Source of the DNA: Spirochaetales bacterium | Lineage (GTDB): Bacteria > Spirochaetota > Spirochaetia > Treponematales > UBA12059 | Direction of reading: 5' to 3' | NCBI GenBank assembly: GCA_004525355.1 | Contig: SPCK01000054.1 | Location: 1-9,583, forward strand | Length of the DNA: 9,583 nucleotides | In this document: piece by piece, positions 1 through 6,185 of the stretch | How positions within the stretch are numbered: the stretch's first letter is position 1 | How the letters are laid out: the number at the start of each line of letters is the position of its first letter | The notes under the pieces: model-generated | The model's input: the letters and a program-made list of their open reading frames with translations, nothing else | Told to the model about the DNA's origin: nothing | Database searches by the model: none | Program-made: the position numbers and the translations under genes

Positions 1-126
1 AGCGCCGCACTGCGCCTGCAGCCGGAAGATCTGGCTGCCAAGCGCTTTGCCGCGCGCTGCGCCGGCTTCATCAAGACGCCGCCACCGAATGGATGGACAG
101 GCGTCGTGATCATGCGGGAAAAGTAA
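1..126 (+). CDS. C-terminal end of an unidentified protein (5' truncated)
   Basis: Frame 1 is open from the first base of the window to a TAA at 124-126 and gives the last 41 residues of a protein. The tail contains GFIKTPPPNGWTGVVIMREK. Codon use, with G or C at most third positions, matches the neighbouring genes, so I read this as a real coding end and not chance. I do not recognise the family from this fragment. The following plus-strand gene starts 78 bp later, so the two could be co-transcribed, but a promoter-like sequence lies in between. Confidence 0.55.
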   Translation, partial: SAALRLQPEDLAAKRFAARCAGFIKTPPPNGWTGVVIMREK

Positions 127-169
127 CCGTCCGGTTCCCGCAAGGCACGGCGTGCCCACCCCGAATCGC

Positions 170-205
170 TTTACCCCTGTGTCCTGCCGTGTTACGATCA
201 ATGTA
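170..205 (+). promoter_or_regulatory. Candidate promoter of the alaX gene, possibly giving a leaderless mRNA
   Basis: TTTACC (170-175) and TACGAT (193-198) each match the sigma-70 -35 and -10 consensus at four of six positions and are separated by 17 bp. A start about seven bases after the -10 box would fall on or beside the ATG at 205. No Shine-Dalgarno sequence precedes that ATG, which would fit a leaderless transcript. A short GGCAC/GTGCC hairpin (144-156) lies just upstream and could end the previous gene, though it has no T-tract. This is a pattern match only. Confidence 0.3.
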
Positions 206-1407
206 TGATAACCATGCCACTGTTCTATGACGAGCCTTTCCTTCATGAATGCGACGCGACGGTGCTTGAGGTTCGAGCCGATGGCGAGAGCGGCGGTGAT
301 GCCGTACTTCTTGACCGTACGCTGTTCTATCCCGAAGGCGGCGGCCAGCCGTGCGATCTGGGGACCGTCGCGGGATATCCCGTCGTCGCGGTGATCCATG
401 ACGGCGGTGAAATCCTCCACTATCTCGGCAAGGCGCCGGACGGGATCGTTCTCCAGGAAATCGTGAAGGGCGGCGTTGTCCGCTGTGTGCTGGACGCGGG
501 ACGCAGGCGCGACCATAGCGAACAGCATACGGCCCAGCACCTGCTGTCAGCGACGATCCTGCGGCTATTGGGAGGACCGACGCGGTCCTTCCACCTGGGC
601 GAGCGCTATTCCTCCATCGACGTGGATCTCTCCTCCATGGACCGGGTCGATACGGACGGTATCGAGGATGCGGTTCTTTCCGTTATCCGGAATGATTATC
701 CCATTATCACGCACCTGTGTCCGCCGGAAAATCCGGCCGCGTTCCCGCTCAGGCGCAAGCCCCCAGAAGATGAAGATGTCCTTAGAATACTGGAGATCGA
801 TGGTATCGACTTTACGCCGTGCGCGGGTACCCATCTTTGCGGAACCGGCTCGATCGGCGCGTTCCGTATTCTGAAGGCTGAGAAATACAAGGGAATGACT
901 CGCGTGTATTTCGTGGCAGGCGGCAGGGCGTACGCCGATTACCGCAGGCTGACCGGAATCGTACGCGAATCCGCGGCGGTCAACGGAACGGCCGAGGACG
1001 ACGTGGTCAGCGCGACGGCCGCGCTGTCGAACCGGAACAGGGAGCTCGAAGCAGCGCTGAAGTCGGCCCTGGATGCCGCCGCGACCGCAGAGGCAAAGTC
1101 GATCGCCTCAGGGGTACCGGCCGGAGCGCCGGTAATTGTGTCATTGCCGGATGGCGACTTCGCCGGCGCCATGCGCCTGGCCAAGGCCCTGTCCGGATTC
1201 GGCCTTGCGGCGGTCGTGGCGAGCGGGCTCGACCTGAAGGCCGCGGCATCCTGTCCCGACGGCGGGAACCTGTCGGCGCTCCTGAAGCCGCTCATGCTGG
1301 AATCGGGCGGCAAGGGCGGCGGCGGGCCTACGTTCTTCCAGGCAGCCTTCGAGGAAAGCCGGAGGCTCGCGGAATTCATGGAGGGAGCTGCATGCAGACT
1401 GAAGTAA
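205..1407 (+). CDS. alaX: Alanyl-tRNA editing protein, AlaX type with DHHA1 domain
   Basis: Free-standing relative of the editing half of alanyl-tRNA synthetase. The family hydrolyses Ser- or Gly-tRNA(Ala) in the cytoplasm, protecting translation from mischarging. Visible marks, in order: an N-terminal beta-barrel region with FYPEGGGQPCD (residues 41-51), the zinc-site motif HTAQH (His108, His112) followed by LLSA, and the second zinc motif CAGTH (Cys206, His210). A charged helical, probably coiled-coil, linker covers about 270-300. A C-terminal DHHA1-like domain carries the Gly-rich motif SGGKGGGGP (367-375). At 400 residues it fits the long AlaX forms; all four expected zinc ligands are present, so it looks active. 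The ATG at 205 has no clear Shine-Dalgarno; ATG 214 is an alternative. The gene overlaps the next one by 16 bp. Family assignment is firm; specificity for Ser versus Gly is not visible. Confidence 0.93.
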   Translation: MITMPLFYDEPFLHECDATVLEVRADGESGGDAVLLDRTLFYPEGGGQPCDLGTVAGYPVVAVIHDGGEILHYLGKAPDGIVLQEIVKGGVVRCVLDAGRRRDHSEQHTAQHLLSATILRLLGGPTRSFHLGERYSSIDVDLSSMDRVDTDGIEDAVLSVIRNDYPIITHLCPPENPAAFPLRRKPPEDEDVLRILEIDGIDFTPCAGTHLCGTGSIGAFRILKAEKYKGMTRVYFVAGGRAYADYRRLTGIVRESAAVNGTAEDDVVSATAALSNRNRELEAALKSALDAAATAEAKSIASGVPAGAPVIVSLPDGDFAGAMRLAKALSGFGLAAVVASGLDLKAAASCPDGGNLSALLKPLMLESGGKGGGGPTFFQAAFEESRRLAEFMEGAACRLK

Positions 1408-2429
1408 CCGAATCCCTGGAACTGCTGGACGGGCGTGGACATATTGTCAGGGAGGGATGGGCTCGCCGGCCGTACTGGAGTTACGACCGGAAGCACATAA
1501 AGGCCAATCCCTTGCGCATCAAGGAATGGGACTATTATTCGATACTGTCACATGACGGACGATTCGGCGTGACGTTGACGATGAGCGATCTGGGATATGC
1601 CGGGCTTTTCGCTGTCTGCTTCCTGGATTTCAACGCGAGGTTTTTCCACCAGGTCGATACGCTGTCGATCCTGCCGTTGGGCAAAACGGGTTTTCCCGCC
1701 GACTCTAACGAGGGACAGGTCACATTCGGAGACAAGAACCTGTCGCTTGAGTTCGTCAGTGCAGGCGGCGTCCGTACTTTGTCGTTCAGGGCGCCCGGAA
1801 TCCTGAACGCCCAGGGCGAGAGGGGTCTCGAGGGCGCGGTCGTACTGACCCAGCCGCCGGACCTGGAGAGCATGAACATCGCCACCTCGTGGCAGGAGAA
1901 TCGCAGCGCCTTCTATTACAACCGAAAGATCAACTGCATGCAGGCATCCGGCGGGTTCACGATCGGCGGCAGGCGCTACGAGTACGATCCGACCCGCGAC
2001 TTTGGCGCCCTGGATTGGGGTCGGGGAACCTGGACCTACAGGAACCGCTGGTACTGGGGTTCGGCCTCCGGTTACGTTGAAGGCGTACCCTTCGGCTGGA
2101 ACGTCGGTTATGGGTTTACAGACCGGACGCCGGCTTCGGAGAACGCGCTTTTCTACGCGGGCAAGGTACACAAGCTGGATGAAGTCACGTTTCATCTTGA
2201 TGAAAGCGACTATGCCAAACCCTGGCGATTCACGAGTTCCGACGGCCGCTTCGAGATGGGATTCCAGCCTCTCGTGGACAGGAATTCATCGATGAACCTG
2301 GGACTCATCAGTTCGGTGCAGCACCAGGTGTTCGGGGAGTTTACCGGGACGGCCTTCCTCGATGACGGCAAAAAGATTCGGCTCGACCGCTTCCCGGGCT
2401 TTGCCGAGGATGTACGCAACCGGTGGTGA
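1392..2429 (+). CDS. DUF2804 family protein
   Basis: 345-residue protein that I recognise as DUF2804, a family without an established function. Typical features are an N-terminal segment rich in basic and aromatic residues (about 25-50, with RRPYWSYDRKH), a predicted beta-rich body, and the family-like DWGRGTWTYRNRWYWG stretch (208-223) followed by WNVGYGF (236-242). No signal peptide, membrane helix or classical catalytic motif is visible. The clustered Trp, Tyr, Asp and Arg residues near the end of the beta-rich body could line a ligand pocket; that is inference. The ATG lies inside the end of alaX and is preceded by a strong GGAGGGAG ribosome site, so translational coupling is likely. A link to alanyl-tRNA quality control is suggested only by position. 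Confidence 0.85.
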   Translation: MQTEVTESLELLDGRGHIVREGWARRPYWSYDRKHIKANPLRIKEWDYYSILSHDGRFGVTLTMSDLGYAGLFAVCFLDFNARFFHQVDTLSILPLGKTGFPADSNEGQVTFGDKNLSLEFVSAGGVRTLSFRAPGILNAQGERGLEGAVVLTQPPDLESMNIATSWQENRSAFYYNRKINCMQASGGFTIGGRRYEYDPTRDFGALDWGRGTWTYRNRWYWGSASGYVEGVPFGWNVGYGFTDRTPASENALFYAGKVHKLDEVTFHLDESDYAKPWRFTSSDGRFEMGFQPLVDRNSSMNLGLISSVQHQVFGEFTGTAFLDDGKKIRLDRFPGFAEDVRNRW

Positions 2430-2439
2430 TGATGCAATC

Positions 2440-2482
2440 TCGCCGCCGCAAGACGATCTCTGAACGGCTTGCGGCAGGGCGA
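2440..2482. terminator. Hairpin between convergent genes, candidate bidirectional terminator
   Basis: GCCGCAAG (2445-2452) pairs perfectly with CTTGCGGC (2468-2475) around a 15-nt loop. After a two-base bulge (2476-2477) the stem extends by CGCC (2441-2444) with GGCG (2478-2481) and a T-A pair. It fills the 55-bp gap between the ends of the DUF2804 gene and the ferritin-like gene, the right place for a shared terminator. No T-tract follows on either strand, so intrinsic termination is uncertain. Confidence 0.45.
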
Positions 2483-2484
2483 TC

Positions 2485-2982
2485 TCAGAACGGTTCGAAG
2501 TGGTTTATGTCAAAGTAGTAGCGTTGCATTTCCTCCTGCATCAGGAGGAGGTCGGCGTAGTGCTGTTCTTCCCAGTCGACGAGCGTGTTCAGCAGCTTCT
2601 TGAGTTCGGGTGCGTCCACCCGCGCCGCCCAGTCGCGGTAGTGGCGGATCGCGTCCGCTTCCAGGTGGACGGCCGCTGCGACAGCCGCGGACAATTGCCT
2701 TGAGGATGCGACCTGCTTCAGGAATGCCTCTCCGATGATGGCAGACTTCCATCCGCCGCCCAGTTCCGCCTGGGCATTGCGTTCAGGCGTCAGGTTGACG
2801 GTATTGGTTTTGTAATATTCAAGCAGGTAATTGAAGTGCTGCTTCTCGGCCGCGGCCCGATCAAGGAAAAAATCCTTGACTTCACCTGTTGAAACCTTCG
2901 CGGCGTCCTCGTAGACAGTGACTGAATCGAGTTCGCCTTTCATGCCGGCCTTTATGGCAGTCAGTATTTCATTGTCAAGCAT
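2485..2982 (-). CDS. Ferritin-like diiron protein (rubrerythrin family, no rubredoxin domain)
   Basis: 165-residue four-helix-bundle protein with the ferritin-like diiron pattern. Candidate ligands are Glu17, Glu46 and His49 (EKQH, 46-49) in the first helix pair, and Glu108, Glu138 or Glu139, and His141 (EEQH, 138-141) in the second. The two ExxH motifs in separate halves are the hallmark of ferritin/rubrerythrin folds. There is no CxxC rubredoxin module, so electrons for any peroxidase activity must come from a partner. The family handles ferrous iron, peroxide or oxygen in the cytoplasm. I chose the ATG at 2982 because GGGAGGT lies seven bases upstream on the minus strand; an in-frame ATG at 3027 would add 15 residues but has no such site. 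It lies 81 bp downstream of the 261-residue gene and may be read from the hppA operon or from its own promoter. Confidence 0.85.
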   Translation of the reverse strand: MLDNEILTAIKAGMKGELDSVTVYEDAAKVSTGEVKDFFLDRAAAEKQHFNYLLEYYKTNTVNLTPERNAQAELGGGWKSAIIGEAFLKQVASSRQLSAAVAAAVHLEADAIRHYRDWAARVDAPELKKLLNTLVDWEEQHYADLLLMQEEMQRYYFDINHFEPF

Positions 2983-3012
2983 CGTTACCTCCCGGTACGT
3001 TGCGTAGTATGT

Positions 3013-3041
3013 TTGGCGCCAACCCAAAGGCAGGATTGGCG
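3013..3041 (-). promoter_or_regulatory. TTGGCG half-site cluster upstream of the ferritin-like gene, candidate operator
   Basis: TTGGCGCCAA (3013-3022) is a perfect 10-bp palindrome, and a third TTGGCG half-site follows at 3036-3041. The cluster lies 31-59 bp upstream of the chosen start codon of the ferritin-like gene, inside the 81-bp gap after the preceding gene. The CGCCAA at 3017-3022 and TTGGCG at 3036-3041 can also form a six-base hairpin in RNA. A repressor site for an iron or stress gene is plausible, but I know no regulator with this exact site. Confidence 0.3.
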
Positions 3042-3063
3042 ATTATGGAAAATCCGTCCTGTA

Positions 3064-3849
3064 CTACATATTCTTCCAGAACTTGTAGTACTGCCTCTCG
3101 ACGTCCTCGAGGGACAAGAGGGGGTAGAACTTGGTCTGGTTGGCCGAGGCGAACATGAAGCCGTGACGCAGGAACTTGTAGGAAATGCGGTCAACCGGGC
3201 AGTCCAGGGACAGGCCCTTGGTGTTCTTGCCGGGTCTGGCGCGGACCTCGAGAATGGCCTCGCGCAGGCGCGCCGGGTGGATGCCAGGCACGAAGCAGCG
3301 GATGAACGGGTTGTCCTGGAATTCCTTGAGGAAGTCGTCCACGTTGAATTCAAGCTGGGCGTAGAACATGACCGGGGCGCCCTTGGGTACGGCGGGGTCG
3401 GTGATGTACAAGGCATACTCGAGGAAGTTGTACTTGGTGAGCACCATCATCTTGATCGGGTTGATCTCCAGGACGATGCGCATCTCGTCGCCGCGCAGTG
3501 TGGGGTCGTAGTCGGCGGACGGCAGTTTGACGAAATCACCAAGGGAGTTGCAGTAGTACAGGTCGCCCAGCGCGTCGAAGCTGACGTGTTCCAGGGTCCG
3601 GTAGTTGGATATGAATTTGGTTGCCTTGAGTCGACCGTCCTCGTGAGGCTTGAGATCCTCCAGGGCGGCGTCGATCTTGAAGTACGGGTGGCGGAAGGCC
3701 GGGTCCAACTCCACGAAAATGAGCCTGCCCTCGAAGTAGCGGGTGGACCCTTGCGTGTAGTGCTTGGCGAAGGGCTCGGGCTCGAGCTGGCTTGCGATCA
3801 GTGCGTGGTTCGGGTGGACCACCAGGTACAAGTGCTTGTCGTCGTTCAT
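3064..3849 (-). CDS. Conserved-looking hypothetical protein encoded directly downstream of hppA
   Basis: 261-residue protein that I cannot assign to a named family. It appears soluble: no signal peptide and no membrane helix. It is rich in Phe and Tyr, with alternating hydrophobic patterns that suggest mixed alpha/beta or beta-rich structure. Notable motifs are VHPNHALIAS (11-20), RHPYFKID (53-60), ISNYRTLEHVSFDALGDLYY (80-99), EINPIKMMVLTKYNFLEYAL (128-147) and a C-terminal KFLRHGFMFA (225-234) ending in YYKFWKNM. The start is well supported: its ATG is 3 bp past the hppA stop, with a GGGGGT ribosome site inside the end of hppA. The tight spacing implies co-translation with the pyrophosphatase and so a possible accessory role, but no catalytic pattern supports a specific function. 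Confidence 0.75.
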   Translation of the reverse strand: MNDDKHLYLVVHPNHALIASQLEPEPFAKHYTQGSTRYFEGRLIFVELDPAFRHPYFKIDAALEDLKPHEDGRLKATKFISNYRTLEHVSFDALGDLYYCNSLGDFVKLPSADYDPTLRGDEMRIVLEINPIKMMVLTKYNFLEYALYITDPAVPKGAPVMFYAQLEFNVDDFLKEFQDNPFIRCFVPGIHPARLREAILEVRARPGKNTKGLSLDCPVDRISYKFLRHGFMFASANQTKFYPLLSLEDVERQYYKFWKNM

Positions 3850-3852
3850 CGT

Positions 3853-5928
3853 TTACCCCCAGAAGGATTTGAGCATCGGGGCGATCACCAGCGAGATGAT
3901 CGCCATGAGTTTGATAAGGATGTTGATGGCCGGACCTGCGGTATCCTTGAAGGGATCCCCGACGGTGTCGCCGACCACGGCCGCCTTGTGCGCTTCCGAG
4001 CCCTTGCCAAAGGCGCGGGCCTCGATGAGTTTCTTGGCGTTGTCCCAAGCGCCGCCGGTGTTGGACATGAATATTGCCAGGAGGACGCCGGTGACGGTGA
4101 CGCCCGCAAGGAGCCCGGCGAGCATCTGGATACCGCCGGTAAATCCGACAAGCACCGGAGTGATCGCCGCGATGGCACCCGGGAGGATCATCTTCTTGAG
4201 GGCGGCCTTGGTGGAAATGTCGACGCAGGCGCGATAATCGGGCGTCTCGGTCTCTTCCAGGATGCCGGGCCGCTCGCGGAACTGGCGGCGCACTTCTTCT
4301 ATCATGGCGAAGGCGGAAACACCGATGGCGTCCATGGCCAGGGCTGAGAAGAGGAAGGGTATCATGCCGCCCAGGAGTAGCCCGACCAGAACCTGCGGAT
4401 CGGTGATGCTGAAGGCCAAGGCCACGTCGCCTACGGCGGCCTGGGTGAAGGCGCTGAACAGGATGATCGAGGTCAGGGCGGCCGAGCCGATGGCAAAGCC
4501 CTTGCCGATGGCTGCGGTGGTGTTGCCAACGGCATCCAGGCCGTCGGTAACCTCACGTACCTTCGGGTCCATGGCGGACATGACGGCCAGTCCGCCAGCG
4601 TTGTCGGCGATGGGACCGTAGGCGTCCACGGACAGCTCGATTCCCAGTGTCAGGAGCATGCCCAGGGCGGCGACGCCGATGCCGTACAAGCCGCCAAGGG
4701 CATAGGAGCCCAGGATGGCCGCGCCGATGACCAGGACCGGGGGCAAGGTAGACATCATGCCCACGCCCATGCCGGTGATGATGGTGGTGGCCGCTCCGGT
4801 TTCGCAGGACTTGGCGATTTTTCTGACCGGTTGCGTGTCGGTGCCGGTGAAGAACTCGGTAAGTACGCCGATGGCTGTACCGGCAAGGAGGCCAAAGGCG
4901 GATGCCAGAGCGATATTAAGCGCGCCCCAGTTGCCGGTACCGAAGCGGCCGCCACCCATGACAAGGGCCGCGACCGGGTACATGGCGAGTGCCGCCAGGC
5001 CGGCCGCGCCAAAGGTGCCCGCATTGAGCGCTGCCTGCGGAGACCTGCCCTTGCGGGCGCGTACGAAGAAGGTGCCCAGCACGGACGCGAGTACACCGAC
5101 GGCGGCCATGACGAGGGGGAACACCGCCAGCCGGATCCTGACGTCATCGCTTGCCGCGGTGGCGACGCCCAGAACAACACAGCCGACGATGGAGCCGACA
5201 TAGGATTCGAAGAGGTCGGCGCCCATTCCGGCAACGTCGCCAACATTGTCGCCAACGTTGTCCGCAATGACGGCAGGATTGCGCGGGTCGTCTTCGGGGA
5301 TACCAACCTCAACCTTGCCCACAAGGTCGGCACCGACATCGGCGGCCTTGGTAAAAATGCCTCCGCCTACCCGGGCGAAGAGGGCGATAGTGGAAGCTCC
5401 GAGGCTGAACCCAGCCAGGATGGGAAAGACGATGCCGCTGAGATCTCCGACTGTTTCACCGAACAGGGTGATGCTCAGAGCAAGCACCGAGGCGATGCCC
5501 AGAAGGGCCAGGCCGACGACCGTCATTCCCATGACCGATCCGCCTGCGAAGGCGACTTGGAGGGCAGGATCCACGCCTTCGGCAGCTTTCATGGCCGTGC
5601 GTGAATTGGCGGCGGTAGCGACACGCATGCCGAAGAAGCCGGCGGCTGCCGAGCACAGGGCGCCCAGGGCGAATGAAACCGCCTGCAAACGGAGCGGTCC
5701 CGTATTTGCCAGCGCGAGGAACGTTGCCGCGATGATTACGAATGGAACCAGTACCGCGTATTCCCGGCCCAGGAATGCGCGTGCGCCATCCGCGATATAG
5801 CCCGAAATGCGCTTGAGCGTTTCGTTCTCTACGGAAATGCGGAAAATCCAGGCGCTTTTCAGTATCGCGTATATCAGGGCGAGTACCCCGCCCGCGATGA
5901 TGGCGATAATTGCGAAGCTCAACGTCAT
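3853..5928 (-). CDS. hppA: Membrane-bound ion-translocating pyrophosphatase (K+-dependent signature)
   Basis: 691-residue integral membrane enzyme that hydrolyses cytoplasmic pyrophosphate and pumps Na+ and/or H+ outward; the family has about 16 helices and forms homodimers. Signatures: GGGIFTKAADVGADLVGKVE (188-207), the Mg-pyrophosphate loop EDDPRNPAVIADNVGDNVGD (212-231), DAYGPIADNAGG (435-446), NTGGAWDNAKK (623-633) and GDTVGDPFKDTAGP (653-666). The GNTTAAIGKG segment (468-477) has Ala472 and Gly475 where K+-independent enzymes carry Lys and Thr, so K+ dependence is expected. Glu241 in GADLFESY sits where Na+-pumping members have their gate glutamate, favouring Na+ or Na+/H+ transport over simple H+ transport; this needs an alignment. 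Full length, no defects. ATG 5928 follows a strong GAGGAGG ribosome site. First gene of a probable three-gene operon. Confidence 0.97.
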   Translation of the reverse strand: MTLSFAIIAIIAGGVLALIYAILKSAWIFRISVENETLKRISGYIADGARAFLGREYAVLVPFVIIAATFLALANTGPLRLQAVSFALGALCSAAAGFFGMRVATAANSRTAMKAAEGVDPALQVAFAGGSVMGMTVVGLALLGIASVLALSITLFGETVGDLSGIVFPILAGFSLGASTIALFARVGGGIFTKAADVGADLVGKVEVGIPEDDPRNPAVIADNVGDNVGDVAGMGADLFESYVGSIVGCVVLGVATAASDDVRIRLAVFPLVMAAVGVLASVLGTFFVRARKGRSPQAALNAGTFGAAGLAALAMYPVAALVMGGGRFGTGNWGALNIALASAFGLLAGTAIGVLTEFFTGTDTQPVRKIAKSCETGAATTIITGMGVGMMSTLPPVLVIGAAILGSYALGGLYGIGVAALGMLLTLGIELSVDAYGPIADNAGGLAVMSAMDPKVREVTDGLDAVGNTTAAIGKGFAIGSAALTSIILFSAFTQAAVGDVALAFSITDPQVLVGLLLGGMIPFLFSALAMDAIGVSAFAMIEEVRRQFRERPGILEETETPDYRACVDISTKAALKKMILPGAIAAITPVLVGFTGGIQMLAGLLAGVTVTGVLLAIFMSNTGGAWDNAKKLIEARAFGKGSEAHKAAVVGDTVGDPFKDTAGPAINILIKLMAIISLVIAPMLKSFWG

Positions 5929-5951
5929 GGGTCCTCCTCAAGCTTTTTCAA

Positions 5952-5957
5952 AGTATA
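5952..5957 (-). promoter_or_regulatory. Candidate -10 box of hppA
   Basis: On the minus strand this reads TATACT, five of six matches to the sigma-70 -10 consensus, 23 bp before the hppA ATG and just upstream of its GAGGAGG ribosome site. No good -35 box is present at 16-18 bp; that stretch is the CCGTCC/GGACGG inverted repeat (5960-5995), which suggests activator dependence or a different promoter. The box overlaps the first copy of the TTTCAAA motif (5941-5955). Confidence 0.3.
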
Positions 5958-5959
5958 AA

Positions 5960-5995
5960 CCGTCCGGACCATCGGTACCATCCGAAATCGGACGG
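5960..5995. repeat. CCGTCC/GGACGG inverted repeat upstream of hppA
   Basis: CCGTCC (5960-5965) and GGACGG (5990-5995) are perfect six-base inverted repeats around 24 bp that contain the palindrome GGTACC and two copies of ACCAT. It sits 32-67 bp before the hppA start codon, where an activator or repressor could act. Six bases can arise by chance, so this is weak. Confidence 0.25.
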
Positions 5996-6020
5996 ATACG
6001 AAACAATTTCTATTAAATGA

Positions 6021-6057
6021 GGCTCTTTTAAAAAGGCAGCTGCATTTTGAAAGAGCT
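6021..6057. repeat. 12-bp inverted repeat with palindromic GCAGCTGC loop
   Basis: GCTCTTTTAAAA (6022-6033) pairs with TTTTGAAAGAGC (6045-6056) with a single G-T wobble, and G6021 with T6057 adds one more wobble. The 11-base loop contains the palindrome GCAGCTGC (6036-6043), so two transcripts, or two arms of cruciform DNA, could kiss. No T-tract follows on either strand, so this is not a standard terminator. Confidence 0.6.
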
Positions 6058-6070
6058 ACCATAACAATGC

Positions 6071-6119
6071 GCAATTTGCGTAGCGGTTTCTTTATATGTC
6101 AAGAACCGCGAGCAATTGC
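6071..6119. repeat. Long two-part imperfect hairpin
   Basis: The outer arm GCAATT-T-GC (6071-6079) pairs with GCAATTGC (6112-6119). The inner arm GCGGTT-T-CTT (6083-6092) pairs with AAGAACCGC (6101-6109). Each left arm has one extra T, so both stems carry a single bulge on the same side; a small GTA/GA internal loop separates them. The eight-base apical loop is TATATGTC. On the minus strand the apex reads TTGACA (6102-6097), an exact -35 box, but no good -10 lies at the proper distance. Confidence 0.55.
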
Positions 6120-6121
6120 AA

Positions 6122-6158
6122 AGCCAATTTCAAAAGTAACCGATTTTTGAAATTGGCT
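6122..6158. repeat. Perfect 14-bp inverted repeat
   Basis: AGCCAATTTCAAAA (6122-6135) and TTTTGAAATTGGCT (6145-6158) are perfect inverted repeats around a nine-base loop. This is the strongest palindrome in the window and very unlikely by chance. Its right arm can alternatively pair with GAGCCAAATT (6181-6190) with one bulged A. It lies about 170 bp before the start codon of the plus-strand membrane protein gene and is not followed by a T-tract. Confidence 0.7.
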
Positions 6159-6168
6159 CAAATCTCCC

Positions 6169-6185
6169 GGCTTTTCAAAAGAGCC
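6169..6185. repeat. Short GGCT/AGCC hairpin ending the motif array
   Basis: GGCTTTT and AAGAGCC close around a three-base loop, with one G-T pair. It repeats the same TTTTCAAAAG core as the larger palindromes upstream and is the right-hand end of the array. Confidence 0.45.

Larger units (their letters stand above)
5941..6185. repeat. Array of about six ~15-bp TTTNAAA-centred motifs, mostly in facing pairs
   Basis: Related 15-mers read: AGCTTTTTCAAAGTA (5941-5955, plus), GGCTCTTTTAAAAAG (6021-6035, plus), AGCTCTTTCAAAATG (6057-6043, minus), AGCCAATTTCAAAAG (6122-6136, plus), AGCCAATTTCAAAAA (6158-6144, minus) and GGCTCTTTTGAAAAG (6185-6171, minus). A rough consensus is RGCYNTTTCAAAA. Two facing pairs span 37 bp each and start 101 bp apart. 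The outer copies at 6021 and 6185 agree at 14 of 15 positions as inverted repeats, giving a 165-bp unit with terminal-repeat-like ends. No clean target-site duplication flanks it. It could be an operator array, a structured RNA or a small non-autonomous element. Confidence 0.55.

Noticed and set aside
939..1496. 185-codon minus-strand open frame opposite alaX
   Set aside because: Ser/Ala/Pro/Arg-rich translation typical of a shadow frame; the opposite strand encodes the DHHA1 end of AlaX.
3013..4347. 444-codon plus-strand open frame opposite hppA and the 261-residue gene
   Set aside because: It lies antisense to two well-supported genes with strong motifs and ribosome sites. Its composition (many Val, Glu, Gly, Asp) is what high-GC codon bias produces on the opposite strand. 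No ribosome site or recognisable domain is seen.
4831..5604. 257-codon plus-strand open frame opposite hppA
   Set aside because: Antisense shadow of hppA, with low-complexity Gly/Asp/Glu/Arg translation and no domain.
6021..6185. Complete insertion element with target-site duplication
   Set aside because: The inverted ends are good, but the flanks (TTAAATGA and AAATTGAT) are not a clean duplication and there is no transposase. Kept only as one reading of the motif array.
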